Source of the DNA: Ovis canadensis
Lineage: Eukaryota > Chordata > Mammalia > Artiodactyla > Bovidae
NCBI RefSeq assembly: GCF_042477335.2
Contig: NC_091251.1
Location: forward strand, 84,211,501-84,275,500
Reading direction: 5' to 3'
DNA: 64,000 nucleotides
The first letter of the stretch is position 1; each line of letters starts with the position of its first letter. The translations under genes were made by a program, and so were the position numbers. The notes under the pieces were generated by a model that saw only the letters and a program-made list of their open reading frames with translations, searched no databases and was not told the DNA's origin. Positions 45,170 through 56,724 of the stretch are shown here, in pieces.

Positions 45170-45310
45170 GTAAGATTTCCAATCTTATTTTCACTCACAT
45201 ATGAAGCTATTTAGACCTTGAGTGATACAGGATTTGTCCAAGCCTTAAAGGTAATAAATGGCAGACCAAAGATTTAAACTTAGGTCTTCTGACTCTTAAT
45301 ATGAAACTAG
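45170..45310 (-). repeat. MIR fragment
   Basis: ATTTGTCCAAGCCTTAAAGG and ACTTAGGTCTTCTGACTCTT are the reversed MIR core and 5' part. Confidence 0.65.
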
Positions 45311-46384
45311 AAAAACCTTGCTTTGTTTCTGCCTTATTCATACTGTATGTTTAAAAATTTTTTAATAGCTTTATTCATTTTTCTACATTTTAAAATAGCA
45401 ATTTTTTTAAACTGTAAAAGTAATACATTCTCACTTAAAATTTAAAAACTCAGCACAAAAAGATATAACAAACAGTGAATCCTTGCTCCTAAAAGTAACA
45501 ACAGATTATTTTTATGGATAAATTAAATCCTTACAGAGCCTTAGGCCCAGTATACTGAGGTTACAGGAACATCCTGAATAAAATTAAGCCACAGACCTTA
45601 AGTGGCTGTTTTTAATCTTAGAATGAAGAAAATGTGATTACAATTACATGAAAGTTTGGGAACAAACGTTTACTAAGACTCAATCTAAGTTTTGTGAGAC
45701 ATATGCATATTTTACTGCAAATCCCATGATCCAAAGTGCTTCTGAATTTAATTACAGATAGTACTAGAGGTGGTATTTTAGAATAAAGTAGTTGCTTAAT
45801 ATTCCCAGTTGAAATTGAAAACATTCTCATTTTGGTAGCAAATTAAGCTGAAATCTAGAAGTTTATCATTTTCAAGTATTAGTAATGGTCAGATCTGTAA
45901 TGACCAAGAGTAGGAAAATGACATTTGGGAGCAATGATTTAGATGAGAAAGCCACTTTAAAGGACAGTGCAGCTGGAAGAAAACAAGTATCCACCCCTCT
46001 CATTTAGAAAACAAGCCCCCTGGAGTGCTTGAAGCTGTTTTAAATAGCAGAACCAGTCCTTCTTCCAGCAGCATGCCAGCCTCTTTGAGACCATCACAAA
46101 TGTCTTTATAATGTCTTCATCCAAGTATAGTCCTGCCCCAGCAACCATAGATAGACCTGTAATGTCTCCCTTCCTTACGCATGGCTGTAGTTTCCCCTTT
46201 TCTGATGCTGATGTGAATGAATGACCATAGTGTTCTTTTCACATCTGAAAAAAGTATGGCAAAGGAGTTTGGTGTATTTTGTTCATTTGTTCTAAGTTTC
46301 ACTGTTCACTTTGGAACTGAAAGAGTTCCATGGAGATTCTACCACTGCTGCGTACAAGTTTTAGATTAAGAGTTAAAATGAACC

Positions 46385-46520
46385 TAATGTCTGTTAGCAC
46401 TCTATGCTAAGCTTTTTGCGTGTTATCTCACAATCTTCCAAAAAACCCTATGAATTAGGACCTGCATTTCATTTTGTAGATGACAGAAGTCTTGGAGAGG
46501 TAGCCAAAGATTCAGAGCCT
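46385..46520 (-). repeat. MIR fragment
   Basis: GCACTCTATGCTAAGCTTTT, TATCTCACAATCTTCC and CATTTTGTAGATGACAGAAG follow the reversed MIR order. Confidence 0.7.
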
Positions 46521-47589
46521 CTGTTGGGGTGCTAGCCAATCCAGTAAAACCCTACCCCTCTCCCCATTAACTGTTTAAATGACAAATATCAATAGAAAGC
46601 AATAGGGATGTAGGGAACTGAGGGTGGTAGTGCAATCACAGAGGACATCGAGGGGATGTTCTATGAGAGGAATGGCAAGACAAAGGGAAATGAATAAAAG
46701 TATTCTGGTGCTATTTAGTGAGTTTTGAGTTTGAACTAGAGATTCAGGTGTCTGCTTATGGTGACATTAACTCACAGGTAAATGAGGTGGTTTATGAAAA
46801 GCACAGTGAAATAAAAGGCCACATGAATATTGGTATGGTTTTGTCAGCGCTATTTGATTTAAAGGCATGCTAGACACATTTCTTTTAAGCTTGTGTTAAC
46901 CTCACAACTACCATTTCTAAATTTCGATTTCTCTTTACAACCTTTAAAATAAAAAAAAAAAAGATGAACTTAAAGTTACAGGTTTGCTGAAACCTAAGCA
47001 TTCTAAAAGTTCAAATTTCTAAGGTAGCAACGTCAAAAACAAGTTGCAACGAATACAAAAAAAAATTAACGGGGTTTGATTAAATAAAACCTTTGCAAAC
47101 ATGGTAGCTAAAACCAACAAAAATGTAAAGAAAAAAATGTTACTCCGGTGTTTAAGTCTGTTACTAACCACTTCGCTCGTATTTCATCCCTTTAAATAGC
47201 GCTGAACCTGTTGTCCCAGATCATTTTACAATTAGTTCAATCTGTAGGATCTGAAATAAAATAGTCTGCTTGTAAGACAAAAGCTACACTTTACCACTAC
47301 CTCCTATGAACACCTTCTGGAGCTTTGTTGTGTTCACACCTTTCCGAGCTTTGGACATAATTTTTATTCTTACCTGTAGTGGACGGTTTTATCCAAGACG
47401 CTGCTCAGACACCCGATCTCCTTGTACTATTTAATTTCTTTTATTCCCTTTTCTTGGCTCCATTCCCGGACGGAGAGGAAAGACAGGTGCCTGAGAGCGG
47501 CAGTGATCAGACCTTCAGCGGGGAAAATAGCTAGGATGCGGAAGGTACCGGCTACCCCTTCTGTTTTCTGGCGCCCTAGTGCCTACATG

Positions 47590-47990
47590 ATAAGGATGTG
47601 AAACGTGAGCCGCCCAAAGAAACTTCTCCAAACCCCGCCCGCCGCCCTGCAGGCCACGCCCCAGTACGTGCTGGGGCGCAGCACCGCAGCCCTAGCCCCG
47701 CCCCGGGGCTGGGGCCCGGCGCGAGGCAGCAGGAGCGGCGCGTGGATCCGCTGCCCCAGGCTCCCGCCTACGTGTGGGAGAGCATGTGGAGGCGCTGCCC
47801 CGCCCGGCCTCGGAAAGCACGCGCGCGGGCGGGTGATCGCGAGGAGGCGCTTGGCGCGAGGGCTCTGCGCTGTTTGTTGTCTTCCGAGACTCGTCGGATT
47901 TTGCTGCCCGCCCTTCCTCAAACTTGGTCGCTTCGGATGTTGGGGTTGCGGAAGGAGAGGGGGAGGTGGTGGCGGAGAGATCTGAAGGAC
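47590..47990. promoter_or_regulatory. intergenic CpG island, likely promoter
   Basis: About 400 bp are strongly GC- and CpG-rich against AT-rich surroundings, with several GC boxes (CCCCGCCC, CCCGCCC). No exon of a known protein is visible on either strand, and the long open frames here follow simply from GC content. It carries RCGTG hypoxia-response cores: TACGTG at 47665-47670 and 47769-47774, GCGTG at 47740-47744, and CACGC (minus-strand GCGTG) at 47655-47659 and 47818-47822. A start site for a non-coding RNA, perhaps the equivalent of a human HIF1A antisense or downstream lncRNA, or an enhancer, is the best inference. Confidence 0.75.
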
Positions 47991-49567
47991 AGAGACAGGA
48001 ATTGTTGATGTAGTTAGAACTGTCTTCTGAACTCCTAAGCAGATGCTTTGGAGTGTGAACCTCCACTCCAAATACCGAGAAAATCCATCAGGGAAATACC
48101 GAGGGATTGCCTGAAAGATTGAGTAGCTATGTAAGATTTTTAAAAGATTACTCCCCATCTACTAATAACTTGTCAAAAATAGAGGAGTTGTGTGTTTATT
48201 TCAAGATAGTAACCTTAAAGGCACTCAGAGACTTCATTTTAAGCATTTGAGATATGCCTGATTAATAGAAACTTAAGCTTCCCCAGGTGGGTTTTTATTG
48301 TTGGTTTGGTTTTTTGCCTGTCCTGTTTTTTGAATTTGTTGTGTGACTGCACCCTGAGAATCCTTTGGGAGAAGGTAATCTTTTTGGACAGAAGGGTAGT
48401 GAGTTTACGCAAAGTGGAAAAGCTCGGAGCCTTAAATTTAATCTGTAATTAGTTTACGCAGTCTGTTGTAAAGTGCGGGGTGAGGTATTGTTTAGATTAA
48501 ATTACCCTCTGTATATCCGCAGCAGACTATGTTCTATATTTTGTTTTCTTCAGGAAAATTCATTATTTATGTTTTTTCAAATAGAATTCCCTAAAAAGTA
48601 GGACATTAAACATTTTCTTATTTGACATGTAAAAAAATGTGGCTGAGGTGTTGTGAATATTTTTTCCTAATAAAAAGTGATCTGTAGCCCCAGTCTCTGT
48701 GTGTTTAATTAGAGAAGTGTCCTTTAGGGAGAGTGCTACAACTTTTTTCATCTTATGGATGTTTAATCACTGTACAGTGGTGATTGTTTCACAGAGGAGA
48801 GCAGGCTGGAGGTTTGGGGGAGTGCTATGCTTTAATGTTTATCACAAAAGCACTTTTTAAAATTGCATATGTAGCCTGATAAGTAGGCTAGAATACTGTC
48901 AAGTCAAATATTCTTTAGGGATCTTTAGAATATTAAAACATTAAGAAACACTTTTATGTAGAGATCTTTTCCATGTATTTTTGGACAATATTACTGGCTC
49001 TTTGAAAAAAAAATTTTTTAATGCTTCCACACAGAACTGCTTATGATTACTTGAACAGGACTGCTGGACAGCTTTGGGGTATTTGGGGTAAGCCTTTATA
49101 GACTTGCCTGACTGCCCAGCCTGCAGGTAGACAATTTAAAGCAAAAACCTAACTGAAGTAAAATTAGAGACAATCACCAATTAGAGAGGAGCCTGGAGAG
49201 CCTAGGTGGGTGCTTTGCCTCTTTCTAGGCAAATTGAGCTGCTAATATTTTTCGGCCCTACAAACATCACCTTAAGCCGTTGCTTATTATTTTTCAGCCT
49301 TCTGTGATCATTTATGTATGTCTTTTCTCCCCTATTAGACTGAGTTCCTTCAAAGCAAGGTTCCCATCTGATTCATCTTTGATTGTTCCTAAAACCTTCC
49401 ACTTTGCTTGCACAAGGACAACACACACGATTGAGGGTGGGAGAGGATCTCGTGTGACACAGACCAGAGAAGAAATGACCAGAAGAAAGGGGGAAACGAC
49501 CATTTTCTATCTCTTCCAGTGAAATCTATTCAAAGAGTTTCTGAGGCTTGAGTGAGGCCAAGGTGCT

Positions 49568-49800
49568 TGCTATGTTTTGTGTGTTTGTGGCACCTCAAAA
49601 TTCATATGTTGAAATCTAACCTACAAGATGATAGCTCAGTATTAGGAGGTGGGGACTTTGGGAGGTGATTAGGTCTTCAGGATGAAACCTTAATGGGATT
49701 TGTGCTCTTGTTAAAAGAGGCTCCAGAGAGTTCCATTGCTCCTTTGGCTTTGTGAAGAAAATGCATTTTAAGACCAGAAGTAGATACCGAGTTTCTGGGT
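49568..49800 (+). mobile_element. MST-type MaLR LTR, 5' part
   Basis: TGCTATGTTTTGTGTGTTTG, AAAATTCATATGTTGAAATC, TTAGGAGGTGGGGACTTTGG and GGAGGTGATTAGGTC follow the MSTA/THE1-like LTR consensus from its first base. It is an old endogenous retrovirus-like LTR without coding sequence. Confidence 0.82.
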
Positions 49801-50049
49801 GATTTGGCTGAAATGAGAATGCTTATTCACTGATAGTAAAGTATAAATCTTTTGAAGTTTTACATTTGCACTCTCTATCATCTAATAATTCCTCTCAGAT
49901 ATATATATACTCCGCACTCCTGCAACATATAAATAGAAATCCATATTAAACCAACAAAAATAAAGGGTACCCAGTGAAACTGTGTTTAAGATGAACGATG
50001 AATAATTCTTTTAGTTGGCCTGAAATTCAAATTTAATTTGGTCTCATGT

Positions 50050-50580
50050 ATTTTATCTGGCAATCCTACAAATAAGACAGGAAAAAGTGTTCATAAAACA
50101 TGGTTTATAACAGCAATATCTGGAACCCACCTAAATTTTCATTGAGGAAATAATAAACTGTATATTCACCCAGTGGAATACTAGGAAGTAATGAAAATAA
50201 ATGAATTACAGCTATGAGAAATAAATGAATCTCAGAAACACTATTAAACTTAAAAAGCAATTCAAAGACTATGTATTATAAATTGCAACACCATTATAGT
50301 AAAGCTCAAAATCAACCACAAGTAAACAATAAATTGTTTAGAGATCTGAACACGTGATAAAATATTTACAAGAGAATGAGAAACAAGATAGTTGTTATTA
50401 AAGTAATGGCAGAGGCAGGAGAATAGAGGAAGAATTCAGAGATTTATGTGAAAGGTGTTGGTCACATTCCAGTTCCTATACATGTAGAAGGCACACAGGT
50501 GTTCATATGCCTGCTATGCGTCTTATTTAGACATGTTACATAAGTTTTTCTATAATGCGTATTACATAACGTTTTTAAAA
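50050..50580 (+). mobile_element. old L1 fragment, sense
   Basis: ACAGCAATATCTGGAACCCA, ATTCACCCAGTGGAATACTA and AATGAAAATAAATGAATTAC are the end of L1 ORF2. Many stops. Similar sequence may extend left to about 49860. Confidence 0.75.
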
Positions 50581-50754
50581 AAAAGATGAATGATAAGGAA
50601 AGTTACAGAGAGCCCTTATACTTTTAGGATCACTCTCCAAAAGCATAAGAATAGCATGACTTGCAATCACAGAAATAGTGAAAGATACAAAATATTACTT
50701 GATAGCCAGCTCCTGAGAGATGCTAGAAGGTGGAATGTACAAAGAAAACAGATT

Positions 50755-51115
50755 CAGCCATGGTGCTGGAGAAGACTCTAGAGAGTCCCTTGGATACCAA
50801 GGAGATCAAACCAGTTAATCCTAAAAGAAATCAACTCCTGAATACTCTGGAAGGCCTGATGCTGAAGCTGAAGCTCCAGTACTTTGGCCACCAGACTCCA
50901 AGAGCTGCCGCACTGGAAAAGATCCTGATGCTGGGAAAGATGGAGGAGAAGCGGGGAACTGGGGGGCGGGTCGACAGAGGATGAGATCGTTGGATGGCAT
51001 CACCAACACAATGGACATGAGTTTCAGCAAACTCTGGGAGATAATAAAGGACAGGGAAGCCTGGCAGTAATGCAGTCCAACAGGGTAAAAAAAAAAGACA
51101 CGACTTAGTGACGGA
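50755..51115 (+). mobile_element. BovB LINE 3' fragment, sense
   Basis: GTGCTGGAGAAGACTCTAGA, TGATGCTGAAGCTGAAGCTC and GACAGAGGATGAGATCGTTG follow the BovB 3' end; it ends GACACGACTTAGTGACGGAA. It has an indel-rich G tract near 50955. Confidence 0.88.
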
Positions 51116-51289
51116 ACATAAAAAAATCAGATACAGTACTTTTTGCTAAGTAATGTGCTAGACCGTGGTGGTGGTGGGGTGGGATATTTACAAGAGCTTC
51201 TCAAGAGTGAAGGGTGTTAAGGCTACAACCAGAGAGCCATACATTAAGCACGGGTATTATAGCCTACAGGACAGTAAGTCCAGTCTGCG

Positions 51290-51412
51290 TGGGAGTGTCC
51301 TCAGTCCCTTCAGTCATGTCTGACTCTGCGACCCTATGGATTATAGCCTGCCAGGCTCCTCAGTCCATGGGATTCTCCAGGCAAGAATACGGGAGTGGGT
51401 TGCCATGCCTGC
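51290..51412 (-). mobile_element. Bov-A monomer
   Basis: CTTCAGTCATGTCTGACTCT to GGGAGTGGGTTGCCAT is a reversed Bov-A unit just before the large BovB. Confidence 0.8.
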
Positions 51413-51422
51413 CTCTGAACTC

Positions 51423-52895
51423 CAGTCTCAGTTCAGTTCAGTCGCTCAGTCGTGTCCGACTTTGTAACCCCATGAATTGCAGCACGCCAGGCCTCCCTGT
51501 CCATCACCAACTCCTGGAGTTCACCCAAACTCACATCCATCGAGTCGGTGATGCCATCCAGCCATCTCATCCTCTGTCTTCACCTTCTCCTCCTCACCCT
51601 AATCCTTCCCAGCATCAGAGTCTTTTCCAATGAGTCAACTCTTTGCGTGAGGTGGCCAAAATACTGGAGTTTCAGCTTTAGCATCATTCCTTCCAAAAAA
51701 CATCTAGGACTGATCTCCTTTAGAATGGACTGGTTGGATCTCCTTGCAGTCCAAGGGACTCTCAAGAGTCTTCTCCAACATCACAGTTCAAAAGCATCAA
51801 TTCTTTGGCACTCAGCTTTCTTCACAGTCTAACTCTCACATCCATACATGACTACTGGAAAAACCATAGCCTTGACCAGACAGACCTTAGTCGGCAAAGT
51901 AACGTCTCTGCTTTTCAATATGCTATCTAGGTTGGTCATAACTTTCCTTCCAAGAGTAAGCGTCTTTTAATTTCATGGCTGCAATTACCATCTGCAGTGA
52001 TTTTGGAGCCCAAAGAAATAAAGTCTGCCACTGTTTCCACTGTTTCTCCATTTGCCATGAAGTGATAGGACCAGATGCCATAATCTTCGTTTTCTGAATG
52101 TTTAGCTTTAAGCCATCTTTTTCACTCTCCTCTTTCACTTTCATCAAGAGGCTTTTTAGTTCCTCTTCACTTTCTGCCATAAGGGTGGTGTCATCTGCAT
52201 ATCTGAGGTTATTGATATTTCTCCCGGCAATCTTCATTCCAGCTTGTCTTTCTTCCAGTCCAGCATTTCTCATGATGTACTCTGCATAGAAGTTAAATAA
52301 GCAGGGGGACAATATACAGCCTTGATGTACTCCTTTTCCTATTTGGAACCAGTCTGTTGTTCCATGTCCGGTTCTAACTGTTGCTTCCTGACCTGCATAC
52401 AGGTTTCTCAAGAGGCAGGTCAGGTGGTCTGGTATTCCCATCTCTCCAGAATTTTCCACAGTCTATTGTGATCCACAGTCATAGGTTCTGGCATAGTCAA
52501 TAAAGCAGAAATAAATGTTTTTCTGGAACTCTCTGGCTTTTTCAATGATCCAGCAGATGTTGGCCATTTGATCTCTGTTTCCTCTGCCTTTTCTAAAACC
52601 AGCTTGAACATCTGGAAGTTCATGGTTCACATACTGCTGAAGCCCAGCTTGGAGAATTTTGAGCATTACTTTACTAGCGTGTGAGATGACTGCAACTGTG
52701 CGGTAGTTTGAGCATTCTTTGTCATTGCCTTTCTTTGGGATTGGAATGAAAACTGACCTTTTCCAGTCCTGTGTGGCCACTGCTGAGTTTTCCTAATTTG
52801 CTGGTACATTGAGTGCAGCACTTTCATAACATCATCTTTCAGGATCTGAAATAGCTCCACTGGAATTCCATCACCTCCACTAGACCAGTCTACTT
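51423..52895 (-). mobile_element. BovB LINE, 1.47-kb fragment with RT remnants
   Basis: This is the longest BovB copy here, reversed, starting at the TTCAGTTCAGTCGCTCAGTC tail. Two minus-strand frames keep RT parts: 52780-52463 has the upstream RT motif FIPIPKKGN and the QAGFRKGRG region, and 52459-51923 has GCILSPCLFNFYAEYI and the catalytic box LRYADDTTLM. A small frame break near 52460-52490 separates them, and further changes follow near 52040. The endonuclease is absent. It is a non-autonomous relic. Confidence 0.93.
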
Positions 52896-53109
52896 CTCAG
52901 TAAACCCTCTTTGGATCCTATTTCCACGTGGCAGTGACTGAGGTTGGGAGATGTTCCTTTTTAGGTGTAAAAGTTGACTTGTCACCCTAGGATCACTTTA
53001 AAGGGGAGAGATGGTAAGTGTAATAATGATTGGCATAATGTATAATATAGGCCTAAAATCCTTCTTTGGCTCACAGGTCCCCTGAGAATTAAACTTATTT
53101 ACTGAAATT

Positions 53110-53341
53110 AATCACGCCCACCTTACTTCTCCAAGAGATCTGAGATCCTGAGGCAAACGGTTACGCAGGCGCAGAACACATCGCGAAAGCGTGGGTAGAT
53201 CCGGCTGGAGGTGGAGTTGAAACGGCCGGAAACGCGTCACGGAGGGCGTGTGCGTCAGGTCGTAGTAGGTGGGGCTCAGAGCCTCGTTTCCTCGGCTACC
53301 GCCGGCAGCTACCCCGCGCTTGGCGTGCTTGCTTTGCAGAC
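53110..53341 (+). promoter_or_regulatory. SNAPC1: SNAPC1 promoter and 5' UTR
   Basis: A CpG-rich, TATA-less stretch immediately before the start codon, with GCAGGCGCAG (NRF1-like), AACGCGTCACGG and TGCGTCAGG (CGTCA half-sites of CRE/ATF type). The transcription start cannot be fixed from sequence. Confidence 0.75.
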
Positions 53342-53469
53342 ATGGGGGCGCCTTCAGGCTTGAAGGACGACTGCGAGGCACTGCTCAGCCGCTTCCAGGA
53401 GATGGATAGCGTGCGCTTCGAGGACTTCACTGAGCTCTGGAGAAGTATGAAGTTCGGAACCATCTTCTG
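53342..53469 (+). CDS. SNAPC1: SNAPC1 exon 1
   Basis: SNAPC1 (SNAP43) is a subunit of SNAPc, which binds the proximal sequence element of snRNA genes and recruits RNA polymerase II or III in the nucleus; it contacts SNAPC3 and SNAPC4. This exon starts with ATG at 53342 and encodes residues 1-42, MGAPSGLKDDCEALLSRFQE through ELWRSMKFGTIF, plus two bases of Cys43. The start matches the human protein, only a few of the first ~12 residues differing. Donor CTG|GTGGGT. The whole window carries 231 of about 368 codons. Confidence 0.95.
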
Positions 53470-53869
53470 GTGGGTGTTTCTTGTCCCGCCTATCTCTGTG
53501 CTCAGGGGCTGCGTAACAAGTTTCTTCCATCCCTTTCGCTTTGCGGCACCTGGGAAGGGCTGAGGAAAGTGGCAGTCTGAACACTGCCTTCGTCTCTCCT
53601 GGGCCGTCATCTGTGCTTGGCAACGCGTTTTCCCTGCGCGATTTCGTTGGCTTGGGTTTCATCCAGCCATTTTGCGGCTTCCTCCCAGATACGTATAGCT
53701 CTACCTGGCCGCCCTTCTGAACTCTTCTACCTCCACTACCTCACCCTGACCTAGATCACCGTCGCGTGCCCTCCCTCTAGTCTTGTTTTCTTAGAACTCC
53801 ATGTTTAAAAACAAACACACAAGCAAAGACAAAACCCTGCATGATTGAATTCATTTTTCATATAACTGC

Positions 53870-54480
53870 TGAACTTGTAAAGTGCGGATTTGATCATGTC
53901 ACGGCCTATCATACCACCCTTAAATGGTTTCCGTTGCCTCTGAGTACAGCTCACATTCCCTAACAAGGTTGGCAAGACCCTTCGACTGGCCTTTGCCCAG
54001 CGTTGCAGCTTCATCTACCAGCCCAGTTCATGGCTCTCTACATGCGTTTCCTCAGTCTGGACCTTTACCCCGACTGCTTGGCTACCTTATTCTTCATTCA
54101 GGGTTTAGCTCTTGTGACAGTTCCTCAGGGAAACATTCTTTAGCCCTTCTGGACTAAATAAGGTGTTCATGCTCTTTTTCTTGTAGCACTTTGTGCTTAT
54201 TTTATCTCTTGAATTAATCACATTTTAACTGTGTAGTTCAGAAGGCGGTATAGAGTAGTGGTGAGAAGCATGGATTATGGAGCCCCATTCCCTGAATGTG
54301 GTCAGAGTCCTCTACTGACTGTGATAATAAGTGCACTCTAAGTGCTCAGGAAATATTCCTTATTATTACTTTAAATTTTCTACTAGACTTAGCTCTGTGA
54401 GGACAGTAACTGGATGGATTTAGTATTCCATTAGAATAATATTTAAAATATTTAAAAGGCTAAATTAATAAAATGAATGA
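53870..54480 (+). repeat. L2 LINE interrupted by a MIR
   Basis: ATCATGTCACGGCCTATCAT, GCTTCATCTACCAGCCCAGT, TAGCACTTTGTGCTTATTTT and the end AATAAAATGAATGA follow L2. A sense MIR (about 54240-54370, GTAGTGGTGAGAAGCATGGA) sits inside it. Confidence 0.7.
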
Positions 54481-54689
54481 GTCCTTGTGACTATAACTCT
54501 TATGTTCTGCTGAATAAAATGTGAACATTCTCTTTTTTCTCCTTGTTGATGTAAAATAAGTACCTGAGTAGTTTGTCCATTGCAGGGGATGGAGAATGGA
54601 GAACCGTTTGTTGTACAATTAATGAAAGGAGAGGAACTCTTTTTTTTTTTCCCCCCACTGGTACTAAATGTAATGCATTTATAGCTGTA

Positions 54690-54870
54690 TATAATCCAAA
54701 GAACAACTCTGAGATCAGTAATTATCCTTGTTTTATAGCTGAGGAAATTAAGATTTTATAAGGTTAAGTAATTTTTCCATGATCACACCACTAGTAGGTG
54801 GTACAGCAGGTACTGAAACCAGTTTGTCTTACTGTTTCTGAAACCCGTGATCTTTTTCACTGTAGCCCTC
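54690..54870 (-). repeat. MIR SINE
   Basis: TTATAGCTGAGGAAATTAAG, AGGTTAAGTAATTTTTCCAT and CACCACTAGTAGGTGGTACA are a reversed MIR. Confidence 0.8.
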
Positions 54871-55249
54871 TTGGGAAAAGTGGTGGTTTAGAAAAATTTT
54901 GCTATGGTTGCCCCAACTTCTAATTTAATGAAGAAGGAACTAAAATGAGAAAACAAATAGAGATTATTTAAGGAGTGGTGGATTTTCTTTAGAAATTGCT
55001 TTGGTTGCCAGTACTGTAATAGGTATTTTTCATTCTTGTAGTATATTCATTACTTAGAGAGCCCAGGCTTTGGAATATAGTGGGGTCTTCTTTGTTATCC
55101 TGCTGTTTACATTGGTGAACTTTTTCCCTGCAGAATTGAGAGGAGGAGGAGGAGGGTTACATTGTGCTGTGGTTCTCCAACTCTTTCACCCAAATGTCTC
55201 AAGAACAGATTAGGACCCCCTAAAGCTACTGGGGAAAAACTCTATTATA

Positions 55250-56080
55250 TATTAATATGCACATATATATTTTAATTGAAGTATAGTTGAGTTGAATTGA
55301 TTCCTTTGAACTGTGGTGTTGGAGAAGACTTGAGAGTCCCTTGGACTGCAAGGAGATCCAACCAGTCCATCCTAAAGAAAATCAGTCCTGAATGTTCATT
55401 GGAAGGACTGATGCTGAAGCTGAAACTCCAATGCTTTGGCCACCTGATGCAAAGAACTGACTAATTGGAAAAGACCCTGATGCTGGGAAAGATTGAAGGC
55501 AGGAGGAGAAGGGGACAACAGAGGATGAGATGGTTGAGTGGCATCACCAACTCGATGGACATGAGCTTGAGCAAGCTCCAGGAGTTGGTGATGGACAGGG
55601 AAGCCTGACGTGCTGCAGTCCATTGGGTCACAAAGAGTTGGACATGACTGAGTGACTGAACTGACTGACTGATAGTTGAGTTACAGCATGTTAGTTTCAG
55701 ATGTGCAGTGTAGTGATTCCACAGTCAAATGCATGACAAGTGATCAACCACAAGTTCAGTGACCATCTGTCATCATACAAAATTATTGAAGTATTATTTT
55801 TATTGATGTTATTCCTTATGCTGTATATTATATCCAGTGACTTACTTGTTTTATAACTGGAAGTTTGTATCTTTTAATCCCCTTCACCTATTTTGCCCAT
55901 CTGTCTATCCTCTTCCCCTCTGACATCCATCACCCTGCTCTCTGTTTATATGTTTCTGTTTTGTTTGTTTCTTTTAAGATTCCACACGTAAGTGAGATTA
56001 TGCATAACTTATCTTTGTCTGACTTATTTCACTTGGCATAATACCCTCTAGGTGAATCCATTTTGTAAAAATGCACCTGA
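55250..56080 (-). mobile_element. L1 3' region, antisense, split by BovB
   Basis: TTTTAATTGAAGTATAGTTG on the left and TACAGCATGTTAGTTTCAGA, TCTGACTTATTTCACTTGGC on the right are one reversed L1. The BovB at 55294-55671 divides it. Confidence 0.85.
55294..55671 (+). mobile_element. BovB LINE 3' fragment in L1
   Basis: A 378-bp 5'-truncated sense copy ending in a CTGACTGACTG tail. A perfect 11-bp duplication ATAGTTGAGTT flanks it at 55283-55293 and 55672-55682. Confidence 0.95.
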
Positions 56081-56401
56081 TCTTTGTATTTTATTCTGTA
56101 ATATTACCATGGTTATTTTAATATATTACATATTTAAAATTCTTAAACCAGTAGTTAGTTGTAACGCTACTCCTTTTGCTTCCAATTCAGCAGTAAAGTT
56201 GATGCTTTTTGAAGATGCATCAAGAGTATCTAGGGCCTCACTGTAAGAAGCACAGCCAAAAATTAGGTCTTTATTCTTGAATCATGAAAGGATGAGGTGT
56301 GGAAAGCGTGTCCACTTTCTAGCAGCTGCTATTTAAACAAGTATAAACCTGTTCTGTTATTTTTTTTCACAGTCATAATATAGGTTCTCTCTGTTTTCCA
56401 G

Positions 56402-56561
56402 TGGTAGAATGAGAAATTTAGAAAAGAACACGTTTACAAAAGAAGCTTTGACTTTGGCTTGGCGATATTTTTTACCTCCGTACACCTTCCAGATCAGAGT
56501 TGGTGCTTTGTATCTGCTATATGGATTATATAACATGCAACTGTGTCAACCAAAACAAAAG
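56402..56561 (+). CDS. SNAPC1: SNAPC1 exon 2
   Basis: It completes Cys43 and encodes residues 44-96, GRMRNLEKNTFTKEALTLAW, RYFLPPYTFQIRVGALYLLY and GLYNMQLCQPKQK. 160 nt, ending on a codon boundary, donor G|GTAATA. It belongs to the conserved N-terminal SNAPC1 domain that interacts with SNAPC3 and SNAPC4. Confidence 0.95.
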
Positions 56562-56724
56562 GTAATATTTGTGAGTTGTTTTCCTCCAGCTGAAATATGA
56601 AACAGGTGCAATGTTTTCATAGCCAACTGATTTTAAAGAGAAGTACCAGTGTTTCAAAATTATAATACATTTGGGAAAAAAGATTTGCATTTACTAACAA
56701 TTTTTTTATTCCTCTTGTTTGCAG

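Larger units (their letters stand above)
44823..53109. other. HIF1A-SNAPC1 intergenic region
   Basis: 8.3 kb. MIR fragments (45170-45310, 46385-46520), a CpG island (47590-47990), a MaLR LTR piece, an L1 piece and two BovB pieces are listed separately. The stretches 45320-46380, 46530-47580 and 48000-49560 contain no gene or repeat that I recognise with confidence; a vague L1-like stretch lies near 45340-45480. Confidence 0.8.
53470..56401 (+). other. SNAPC1: SNAPC1 intron 1
   Basis: 2.9 kb with an L2 (53870-54480, interrupted by a MIR), a second MIR, and an L1 split by a BovB. The part 54880-55240 shows nothing recognisable apart from a GGAGGAGGAGGAGG run near 55141. Confidence 0.85.

Noticed and set aside
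47583..48158. 191-codon minus-strand and 126-136-codon plus-strand open frames in the CpG island
   Set aside because: They overlap on both strands, are Pro/Arg/Ala/Gly-rich as GC-rich DNA dictates, and match no protein family I recognise. GC content explains their length.
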